DNA of 35,287 nt, from assembly GCA_949471785.1 (NCBI GenBank), contig CASWRE010000034.1, positions 1 to 35,287 on the forward strand, read 5' to 3'. The stretch's first letter is position 1; every line of letters starts with the position of its first letter. The notes beneath the pieces were generated by a model. It did not search any database. It worked only from the letters and a program-made list of their open reading frames with translations, and had not been told where the DNA came from. The stretch is from an uncultured Lachnospiraceae bacterium (GTDB lineage: Bacteria > Bacillota > Clostridia > Lachnospirales > Lachnospiraceae). A program made the translations under genes and the position numbers. This document shows positions 1 to 6,840 of this stretch, piece after piece.

Positions 1-58
1 AACTATAAATTCCTTGATTTTTTAAGGAAAATCACTTGACAATATAGGGAGGAAACAT

Positions 59-1528
59 ATGTACTTTATTGGGGTTGATTTGGGTACTTCCGCGGTGAAG
101 CTTCTCCTGATGGAAGAGTCCGGGAAGATTGCCGCGTCGGTTTCCCGGGAATATCCGCTGTACTTCCCCCATCCGGGCTGGTCGGAGCAGAAGCCCGAGG
201 ACTGGTGGGAGGCCGTGATGGACGGCCTGAAGGAACTGGTGTCCGGCGTGGACGCCTCTCAGGTGGCAGGTATCAGTTTTGGCGGTCAGATGCACGGGCT
301 GGTGATCCTGGATGAGGACGACAAAGTGATCCGTCCGGCCATCCTCTGGAATGACGGCCGTACCCAGAAGGAAGTGGATTACCTGAACAATGAGATCGGC
401 AAGGACAGGCTGTCCGCATACACGGCGAATATTGCCTTTGCCGGGTTTACCGCGCCGAAGCTTCTCTGGGTGAAAAAGAATGAGCCGGAGAATTTTGCCC
501 GGATTAAAAAAATCATGCTGCCGAAGGATTATATTGCCTATAAGCTGTCCGGCTGCCATTGCTGTGATTACTCGGATGCTTCGGGGATGCTGCTGTTGGA
601 TGTGAAGAACCGCTGCTGGTCGAAGGAGATGCTGGAAATCTGCGATGTGACAGAGGAGCAGATGCCGAAGCTTTTCGAGAGCTATGAGGCGGTGGGAACG
701 CTGAAACCGGAGCTGGCCGGGGAGCTTGGCATCCCGGCTTCCTGCAAGATCGTGGCCGGAGCCGGGGACAATGCCGCCGCCGCCGTGGGAACCGGTACGG
801 TGGGCGACGGACGGTGCAATATTTCCCTGGGCACCAGCGGCACCATCTTTATTTCCAGCAGGGATTTCAGCGTGGACGAGCACAATGCCCTTCACGCGTT
901 CGCCCATGCGGACGGTCATTATCATTTGATGGGCTGTATGCTGAGCGCGGCTTCCTGCAATAAATGGTGGATGGACGAGATCATCGGCACGAAGGAATAC
1001 GCCGCGGAGCAGGCGAAGATCGGGAAGCTGGGAGACAACCATGTGTATTTTCTGCCCTATCTGATGGGCGAGCGCTCTCCCCACAATAATCCCGATGCCA
1101 GGGGAACATTCATCGGCATGACCATGGATACCACCAGGAGCGATATGACCCAGGCGGTGCTAGAGGGGGTTGCTTTTGCTATCAGGGACTCTCTGGAGGT
1201 CGCCAAAAAGCTGGGCATCCGGATCGAGCGGACGAAGATCTGCGGCGGCGGGGCCAAAAGCCCGCTGTGGAAGAAGATCATTGCCAACGTGCTGAATCTG
1301 AAAGTGGATGTGATTGAATCCGAGGAGGGTCCCGGCCTGGGCGGCGCCATGCTGGCGGCGGTGGCCTGCGGCGTGTACGCTTCTGTGGAAGAAGCGGCGG
1401 AGAAGATCGTCCGGGTGGTGGATACCATCGAGCCGGACACGGAGCTGGTGGAGAAGTATGAGGCCCGTTATCAGAAATTTGCCAGGATTTATCCCACAAT
1501 GAAGGAACTGTTCAGCGAGATTCAGTAG
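59..1528 (+). CDS. xylB: Xylulokinase-like FGGY sugar kinase
   Basis: Phosphorylates a ketopentose (D-xylulose in the named family) with ATP in the cytoplasm. The 489-residue length is normal for XylB. Visible landmarks are the N-terminal phosphate loop GVDLGTSAVK (residues 5-14), the substrate-side GGQMHG (75-80), WNDGRT (97-102), the GAGDNAA block with the expected catalytic Asp at 237, and SLGTSGT in the ATPase half. The ATG follows GGGAGG with good spacing. The gene is followed after 109 bp by an isomerase of the fucose/arabinose family, so the two probably form one catabolic operon whose upstream part lies outside the window. Other FGGY kinases (ribulokinase, fuculokinase) are possible, but the motifs fit XylB best. 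The true substrate is inferred, not shown. Confidence 0.88.
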   Translation: MYFIGVDLGTSAVKLLLMEESGKIAASVSREYPLYFPHPGWSEQKPEDWWEAVMDGLKELVSGVDASQVAGISFGGQMHGLVILDEDDKVIRPAILWNDGRTQKEVDYLNNEIGKDRLSAYTANIAFAGFTAPKLLWVKKNEPENFARIKKIMLPKDYIAYKLSGCHCCDYSDASGMLLLDVKNRCWSKEMLEICDVTEEQMPKLFESYEAVGTLKPELAGELGIPASCKIVAGAGDNAAAAVGTGTVGDGRCNISLGTSGTIFISSRDFSVDEHNALHAFAHADGHYHLMGCMLSAASCNKWWMDEIIGTKEYAAEQAKIGKLGDNHVYFLPYLMGERSPHNNPDARGTFIGMTMDTTRSDMTQAVLEGVAFAIRDSLEVAKKLGIRIERTKICGGGAKSPLWKKIIANVLNLKVDVIESEEGPGLGGAMLAAVACGVYASVEEAAEKIVRVVDTIEPDTELVEKYEARYQKFARIYPTMKELFSEIQ

Positions 1529-1637
1529 GAGAGGCTGTACGCCGCATGGCGGATAAGTAAGATTGCGGGCGGCAACCCTGGCAGGTCCCGGGTTTCGCAA
1601 GCAGGAACATATAAAATAAAACAGGAGGACAATAATT

Positions 1638-3116
1638 ATGAACAACATGCCCGAAATGAAAATCGGTATCGTGGCCGTGAGCCGCGACTGTTTTCCGGAA
1701 TCCCTTTCCGTAAACAGGAGGAAGGCCTTGGTAAAAGCGTATGCGGATAAGTATGACGCGGCTGATATTTATGAATGTCCGGTCTGTATCGTGGAGAGCG
1801 AGATCCATATGGTACAGGCTCTGGAGGATATCAAGGCTGCAGGCTGCAATGCCCTGTGTGTGTACTTGGGCAACTTTGGCCCGGAGATATCCGAGACGCT
1901 GCTGGCCAAACATTTTGACGGCCCGAAGATGTTTGTGGCCGCCGCCGAGGAGGACGACCTGGTACAGGGGCGCGGCGACGCCTACTGCGGTATGCTGAAC
2001 GCCAGCTACAACCTGGCTCTGCGCAATGTGCGGGCCTATATTCCGGAGCATCCGGTGGGAACCGCCGAGGCCCTGGCCGACAGGATTCATGAGTTTATCC
2101 CGATCGCCCGTGCCGTCGCGGCGCTTTCCGAGCTGAAGATCATTTCCTTCGGCCCCCGTCCGCTGAATTTCCTGGCCTGCAATGCGCCCATCAAGCAGCT
2201 GTACAATCTGGGCGTGGAGATCGAGGAAAATTCCGAGCTGGATCTGTTTGAGTCCTTTAATAAACATGCCGGGGACGAAAGGATTCCCGCGGTGGTTGCG
2301 GATATGGAGGCAGAGCTGGGCGCCGGAAATAAAAAGCCCGAGGTTCTGGCGAAGCTGGCTCAGTATGAGCTGACACTGCTTGACTGGGTGGAGGCCCATA
2401 AAGGTTACCGCAAATATGTGGCCATAGCCGGAAAGTGCTGGCCCGCATTCCAGACCCAGTTTGGCTTCGTGCCCTGCTATGTCAACAGCCGTCTGGCGGG
2501 AAAGGGTATCCCGGTATCCTGCGAGGTGGACATCTACGGCGCTCTTTCCGAGTACATCGGCCAGTGCGTCAGCGACGATGTGGTGACGCTGCTGGACATC
2601 AACAATACGGTGACAAAAGCTATCTACGAGGAGGATATCAAGGGTAAATTCAATTATGGGCAGGAGGAGACTTTCATGGGGTTCCACTGCGGCAATACCT
2701 GCACCAAGAAGCTGGCCTTCCACGAGATGAAGAACCAGATGATCATGGCCAGGAGCCTGCCCGTGGAGGTGACAAACGGAACCGTGGAGGGCGATATTGT
2801 GCCCGGCGACATCACTTTCTTCCGTCTGCAGAGCACGGCGGACAGTAAGCTGCGCGCTTATGTGGCCAACGGCGAGGTGCTTCCGGTGGCTACCCGCTCC
2901 TTCGGTTCCATCGGCGTATTTGCCATCCCGGAGATGGCCCGTTTCTACCGCCACGTACTGGTGGAGAAAAACTATCCCCATCACGGGGCCGTGGCCTTCG
3001 GCCATCACGGCAAAGCGCTGTTCGAGGTATTCAAGCTGATCGGTGTAGAACCCGAAGAGATCGGCTATAACCAGCCCGCGGGCGTGCGGTACCCCACGGA
3101 AAATCCGTTTGCCTGA
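1638..3116 (+). CDS. L-fucose/L-arabinose isomerase family protein
   Basis: Predicted cytoplasmic aldose-ketose isomerase, Mn-dependent by family. The 492 residues carry the metal-site pattern of FucI-type enzymes: Glu296 in SCEVDIYGALSEY, Asp320 in LLDINNT, and a histidine pair at 448-449 in YPHHGAVAFGHHG. It is shorter than classical FucI (about 590) and lies in the shorter branch annotated only as L-fucose/L-arabinose isomerase family. The start has AGGAGG eight bases upstream. With the preceding XylB-like kinase it makes an isomerase-kinase pair, which suggests a pentose or 6-deoxyhexose is turned into a ketose and then phosphorylated. The exact sugar cannot be read from sequence; no transporter or regulator for it is in the window. 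Confidence 0.8.
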   Translation: MNNMPEMKIGIVAVSRDCFPESLSVNRRKALVKAYADKYDAADIYECPVCIVESEIHMVQALEDIKAAGCNALCVYLGNFGPEISETLLAKHFDGPKMFVAAAEEDDLVQGRGDAYCGMLNASYNLALRNVRAYIPEHPVGTAEALADRIHEFIPIARAVAALSELKIISFGPRPLNFLACNAPIKQLYNLGVEIEENSELDLFESFNKHAGDERIPAVVADMEAELGAGNKKPEVLAKLAQYELTLLDWVEAHKGYRKYVAIAGKCWPAFQTQFGFVPCYVNSRLAGKGIPVSCEVDIYGALSEYIGQCVSDDVVTLLDINNTVTKAIYEEDIKGKFNYGQEETFMGFHCGNTCTKKLAFHEMKNQMIMARSLPVEVTNGTVEGDIVPGDITFFRLQSTADSKLRAYVANGEVLPVATRSFGSIGVFAIPEMARFYRHVLVEKNYPHHGAVAFGHHGKALFEVFKLIGVEPEEIGYNQPAGVRYPTENPFA

Positions 3117-3159
3117 TTTGACGTAACACAAAAAAAGACGATCCTGTCGGGATCGGCAG

Positions 3160-3212
3160 AAAAACAGCCACATTGGACTGTAGATGTCTTACAGTCCGGT
3201 GCGGCTGTTTTT
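3160..3212. terminator. Bidirectional intrinsic terminator
   Basis: A long stem pairs AAAAACAGCC (3160-3169) with GGCTGTTTTT (3203-3212), and inside it GGACTGTA (3175-3182) pairs with TACAGTCC (3190-3197). It ends in a T-run on both strands, so it can stop the isomerase operon from the left and the ABC operon from the right. A smaller hairpin of the type GATCC-loop-GGATC sits just upstream at about 3139-3155. Confidence 0.85.
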
Positions 3213-3273
3213 ACGCGCCTGATATTCAACGGGATCTGTCGGTAACGGGTTCCCTGTGTACTGTTTTTTCACT

Positions 3274-4017
3274 TTATTCATAAGCAAATGTTTTGAGAAA
3301 AGAAGTTGCCCTTTCCGTGGCGGGATGTGCGAAGAAGTCTTTGGGGCTGCGGCTTTCTTCCATGATTTTTCCGTGTTCCAGGAAAAGGACACGGTCTGCG
3401 ACAGCCTTTGCGAAAGCCATTTCATGGGTCACGATCAGCATGGTACGGCCCGCCCTGGCCAGGGAGAGAACCACATTCAGAACCTCACGAACCATTTCCG
3501 GGTCCAGTGCTGCAGTGATCTCGTCCAAGAGGAGAATTTCCGGGTGCATACACAGTGCGCGCACAATGGCGACGCGCTGCTTTTGCCCCCCGGAGAGCTG
3601 GCGGGGATAGTCGTTTTTCCGATCTGCAAGCCCTACTTTGGCCAACAGTTCCAGAGCTTCTTTTTCCACCTCCGGCCGTTTCCTTTTCTGTACCTTGAGA
3701 GGCGCCAATACAATGTTTTCCCCTATGGTTTTGTGCGGAAACAGCTCATAGCTCTGGAAGACCATACCGATTTTCTGACGCATCTGTGAGATGTTTTTTG
3801 CGTCCCTTTGAACGGGTTCCCCGTTTAACAGGATCTCTCCGCCCTGTATGGGTTCCAGTGCGTTTATACAGCGCAGAAGCGTGCTTTTTCCACAGCCGGA
3901 CGGGCCGATGATGACGACGACTTCTCCCTGATCGACTTCCAGATTGAGGTCATCCAGTATGATATGATCCCCGAAAGCTTTGTGCAGATGATTGATTTTC
4001 AAAAGAGCTTTTTTCAT
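3274..4017 (-). CDS. Polar amino acid ABC transporter ATP-binding protein (GlnQ/TcyC type)
   Basis: Cytoplasmic ATPase that powers the amino-acid importer formed with the two permeases upstream. The 247-residue protein has Walker A IGPSGCGKST, signature LSGGQKQR, Walker B LLLDEITAALDP (the DEITAALD form is typical of the polar amino acid family) and the switch histidine in VTHEM. I chose the ATG at 4017 rather than an in-frame GTG at 4029 because AAGGTGG lies eight bases before it and because ATG overlaps the upstream permease stop in an ATGA junction, a sign of translational coupling. It is the last gene of the six-gene operon, with a terminator 60 bp downstream. Its cargo is probably cystine/cysteine, judged from the operon's binding protein and leader. 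Confidence 0.9.
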   Translation of the reverse strand: MKKALLKINHLHKAFGDHIILDDLNLEVDQGEVVVIIGPSGCGKSTLLRCINALEPIQGGEILLNGEPVQRDAKNISQMRQKIGMVFQSYELFPHKTIGENIVLAPLKVQKRKRPEVEKEALELLAKVGLADRKNDYPRQLSGGQKQRVAIVRALCMHPEILLLDEITAALDPEMVREVLNVVLSLARAGRTMLIVTHEMAFAKAVADRVLFLEHGKIMEESRSPKDFFAHPATERATSFLKTFAYE

Positions 4018-4694
4018 GGCTGAAACCACCTTTTTTCAAGATATCCTGCCAGACTGCTGATCGGCCAGCAGATCAGGAAATACAGCAGGAAGACCGCAGC
4101 GAACACGCCGAAAGCCGCATTCGGCGATGTTCTCCGATTTGCTTCGATGATCTGCTGCGAGACTTTCAGCACCTCCACAATCCCGATCATCATGACAAGG
4201 CTGGTTGTTTTGATCAATCTTGTAATAAAGTTGATGGTGAGCGGAACCAGGCGGCGGATTGTCTGTGGCAGAATGATATACAGATACACCTGGTATTGAG
4301 TCATCCCCAGGGCCAGGGCGCTCTCGCGCTGGATAACCGGTATGCTGATCAGTGCGCCGCGCACCAGATCGCCTATTTCCGCGATACCCCAGAAGCTGAA
4401 TACGATGACGGCCGAGACTTCTGCGGGCAGATTCCACCCGAATACCCTTGTTGTGCCGAAGTAGGCGATGAATAGAAGCACCATCTGTGGCATTATGCGG
4501 ACAATCTCCAGATGGAGGCGAAAAATTAATTTCAGGAATTTATTTTTGGAAACCATCAGCATTCCGACCATGAGTCCGAAGAAAATACTGATTGCCGTGG
4601 AAATCAGGCTGATGCGAACCGCTACCCAGAGGCCGCCCAGCAATCGCAGAAGATTTGTCCCCCTGAAAAGAACCTCAATGCCCAAATTCGGCAT
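4014..4694 (-). CDS. Polar amino acid ABC transporter permease (HisM/GlnP family)
   Basis: Integral membrane permease subunit, 226 residues, with the amino-acid importer EAA-type cytoplasmic loop around RESALALGMTQYQVYLYIILPQ and several hydrophobic segments. The ATG at 4694 is preferred over an upstream in-frame start because GGAAAGGAGG precedes it; with this start the gene overlaps the previous permease by 20 bp. It ends in an ATGA overlap with the ATPase gene. Two related permeases side by side suggest a heterodimeric channel like TcyB/TcyL-M or HisQM. The loop text LGMTQYQV is standard for the family, so the transporter looks functional. Confidence 0.88.
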   Translation of the reverse strand: MPNLGIEVLFRGTNLLRLLGGLWVAVRISLISTAISIFFGLMVGMLMVSKNKFLKLIFRLHLEIVRIMPQMVLLFIAYFGTTRVFGWNLPAEVSAVIVFSFWGIAEIGDLVRGALISIPVIQRESALALGMTQYQVYLYIILPQTIRRLVPLTINFITRLIKTTSLVMMIGIVEVLKVSQQIIEANRRTSPNAAFGVFAAVFLLYFLICWPISSLAGYLEKRWFQP

Positions 4695-5334
4695 AGCGAA
4701 GCCTCCTTTCCACAAAACCGCCCAGCAGAGATACCGGCAGCAGCAGGATCAGATAAAAGATAACCAGCAGGAGCAGGCATTCTGTCGTTTTTGCGTACAT
4801 CCCGATCAGATCTTTTGCCGTGAACATCAGATCTAGCAGACTGATGGTGGAGAATACGCTGGTTTCTTTCAGCAAAAAAATTACATTGGCGAGGAGTCCC
4901 GGAATGCTGGAAGAAACTGCCTGGGGCAGTATGACATAGCGGAATGTCTGCAGAGGGATCATGCCAAGGCTTTGTGCGCTTTCCTGCTGGATCGGCGCTA
5001 TATTTTCCAGGCCGCTTCGAAATGTTTCCGCCATATAGGCGCCGCCCAGAAGGCCGAGTCCCAGGATTCCGCAGAACTGCGCGGAAACATGGATACCGAT
5101 TTTGGGAAGGCCAAAATACAGGAAGAATAACTGCACCAGAAGAGGGGTGTTCCGAAACAACTCAACGTAGATCTGTATGACCCGCTTTACGGCCGGGATT
5201 TTCAGATGTACAGCCGTCGCGCAGGGTATACCGATGAAAAATGCCAGAAGGACGCCCTGCCATCCGATTCTTACGGTGAGCAGCAGGGCATCCAGGTAAA
5301 GCGGCAGATAAGATATCATTACATCCATGTCCAT
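4675..5334 (-). CDS. Polar amino acid ABC transporter permease (HisQ/GlnP family)
   Basis: Second membrane subunit of the polar amino acid importer, 219 residues. It shows the family signatures ELFRNTPLLVQLFFLYFG (after the second membrane segment) and the EAA loop IQQESAQSLGMIPLQTFRYVILPQ. The ATG at 5334 has AGGAGGGAC just upstream. It begins 12 bp after the MetI-like gene and overlaps the next permease by 20 bp, so all are one transcript. It probably pairs with the downstream permease and the last-gene ATPase. The partner binding domain would be the N-terminal half of the fused lipoprotein. Confidence 0.88.
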   Translation of the reverse strand: MDMDVMISYLPLYLDALLLTVRIGWQGVLLAFFIGIPCATAVHLKIPAVKRVIQIYVELFRNTPLLVQLFFLYFGLPKIGIHVSAQFCGILGLGLLGGAYMAETFRSGLENIAPIQQESAQSLGMIPLQTFRYVILPQAVSSSIPGLLANVIFLLKETSVFSTISLLDLMFTAKDLIGMYAKTTECLLLLVIFYLILLLPVSLLGGFVERRLRYAEFGH

Positions 5335-5346
5335 GGCCTGTCCCTC

Positions 5347-6012
5347 CTACGCCTGTTTCCTGTGGTCGAGTATTTTTGCGGCAAGCATACCTGCTCCCTG
5401 CATCAGCTGTACGGCTGCAACAATGAGCAGTAATGTGACCAGCATGACTCCGGTTTCATAACGATAATAACCAAAGCGGATCGCAATGTCCCCGAGCCCG
5501 CCGCCGCCAATGACTCCGGCCATGGCGGAATAGCCGAGAACAGTTCCCAGGACGATTGTAGCCCCCACGAGCAGGGAAGTCCTTGCTTCACTGATGAGTA
5601 CCTTAAATACAATCGTCTCGGTCTTCGCGCCCATGCTGAGGGCCGCCTCGATCACGCCGTGGCCCACCTCCTTTAAAGAAGATTCCACCATACGGCCGAT
5701 CAGCGGGGCCGCGGCCAGTGTGAGCGGCACGATGGTTGCCGTAGAACCATAGGTCTTTCCGGCGATCATCTTTGTTAATGGCATGACCAGGATCAGCAGA
5801 ATCAGAAAGGGGATGCTTCTTGTAATGTTGATGAAAACGTCCAGAATGCGATAAACACCTTTGTTCGGCATGATCCCGCCGCTGTCTGTCAGCGTCAGTG
5901 CGATCCCCAGGGGAAGGCCGATGACGTATCCGAAGAAGGTAGATACCAGTGTCATATAAAAGGTATCGCAAAGTCCGTTTAGAAGCATCCTGATCATTGT
6001 TTCATTCCACAT
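5347..6012 (-). CDS. metI: Methionine-type ABC transporter permease MetI
   Basis: Membrane subunit of a D/L-methionine importer, 221 residues, the normal MetI size. Typical MetI text is visible: MIRMLLNGLCDTFYMTLVST at the N-terminus, NITRSIPFLILLILVMPLTK, the coupling loop with EAALSMGAKTETIVFKVLI, and VLGYSAMAGVIGGGGLGDIA near the end. It starts 3 bp after the MetN-like ATPase stop and is followed after 12 bp by the polar amino acid permeases. MetI works as a homodimer, so with MetN and the C-terminal half of the fused lipoprotein this operon encodes a full methionine importer. Confidence 0.92.
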   Translation of the reverse strand: MWNETMIRMLLNGLCDTFYMTLVSTFFGYVIGLPLGIALTLTDSGGIMPNKGVYRILDVFINITRSIPFLILLILVMPLTKMIAGKTYGSTATIVPLTLAAAPLIGRMVESSLKEVGHGVIEAALSMGAKTETIVFKVLISEARTSLLVGATIVLGTVLGYSAMAGVIGGGGLGDIAIRFGYYRYETGVMLVTLLLIVAAVQLMQGAGMLAAKILDHRKQA

Positions 6013-6015
6013 AGT

Positions 6016-6774
6016 CTATTCCTCCTTGTCTCCCATCAGGAGCAGCCTTCTGGCTGCCTTTGATTTTGGCGCGTGAAATACCTCTGCCACGTTGCCGCAT
6101 TCCTGAACCGCACCGTCGTCCAGAACGGCCACTTTTGTACAGATATCCCGGACGACAGCCATTTCATGGGTGATGATAACGATCGTAATTCCCATTGTGT
6201 TATGTATGGTTTTCAGCAGATCCAGAATTGTTTTTGTTGTCTCCGGATCAAGAGCGCTGGTCGCTTCGTCGCAGAGCAGGATACCCGGATCATTCGCCAG
6301 TACCCTGGCAATGGCTACGCGCTGTTTTTGCCCTCCGGAAAGCTGGGAAGGATACGCTTTTGCCTTGTCTGCCAGTCCTACTTTCTGCAGCAGATCCATG
6401 GCCTTTTCTTTTCGCCGCCTCGCGGGAATACCGCGGATCTCCAGCGGAAAACAGACATTAGCCAGGACGTTCAGCTGTTCCAGAAGATTGAAATGCTGAA
6501 AGATCATACCAATTTTCTGCCTGCAGAGCCGGAGCTGTTTTTTGTTCAGCGCCAGGAGATCCTGTCCGCCCAGAATCACTTTTCCGGAATCTGGTCTTTC
6601 CAACAGGTTCATGCATCGGACCAGCGTGCTTTTGCCGGCGCCGGACAGGCCGATAACGCCGAAAATCTCATGCTCGGGAATGGAAAGGGATACATCTCTC
6701 AGAGCTTTTACCTGGCTGTTTTGGGAAGAATAGGTTTTGTAAAGATGTTGGATTTCTATAGAGGTTGTTTCCAT
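6016..6774 (-). CDS. metN: Methionine-type ABC transporter ATP-binding protein MetN, without NIL domain
   Basis: ATPase of the methionine importer. Walker A is GLSGAGKST, signature LSGGQKQRVAIAR, Walker B LLCDEATSALDPETT and the switch histidine lies in ITHEM. The conserved MetN phrase for helical-domain coupling, MIFQHFNLLEQLNV, is present. At 252 residues it ends right after the nucleotide-binding domain and lacks the roughly 90-residue C-terminal NIL (ACT-like) domain that binds methionine and mediates trans-inhibition in E. coli MetN. The ATG at 6774 follows AGGAG. The 66-bp gap from the upstream lipoprotein gene contains a strong hairpin. Regulation by substrate must therefore act at expression level, which fits the leader attenuator. 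Confidence 0.9.
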   Translation of the reverse strand: METTSIEIQHLYKTYSSQNSQVKALRDVSLSIPEHEIFGVIGLSGAGKSTLVRCMNLLERPDSGKVILGGQDLLALNKKQLRLCRQKIGMIFQHFNLLEQLNVLANVCFPLEIRGIPARRRKEKAMDLLQKVGLADKAKAYPSQLSGGQKQRVAIARVLANDPGILLCDEATSALDPETTKTILDLLKTIHNTMGITIVIITHEMAVVRDICTKVAVLDDGAVQECGNVAEVFHAPKSKAARRLLLMGDKEE

Positions 6775-6802
6775 AAGCAGGCTCCTGTATGTTTATATAG
6801 AA

Positions 6803-6834
6803 GGCGGACGGCAGCGCCCTGGCTGCGGTCCGCC
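6803..6834 (-). other. Intercistronic RNA hairpin between binding-protein and ATPase genes
   Basis: The transcript can form a stem of GGCGGAC-x-GCAGC with GCTGC-x-GTCCGCC around a short CAGGGC loop, 12 pairs with a single C-C mismatch. No T-run follows, so it is unlikely to be a full terminator. In binding-protein-dependent operons such hairpins (REP in malE-malF is the known example) protect the upstream message end and raise binding protein levels. That role here is inferred. Confidence 0.6.
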
Positions 6835-6840
6835 GTTTAA

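Noticed and set aside
1512..3173. 553-codon open frame on the minus strand
   Set aside because: It is the exact shadow of the isomerase gene; it has no ribosome site, no family features and low-complexity His/Gln-rich text typical of antisense frames.
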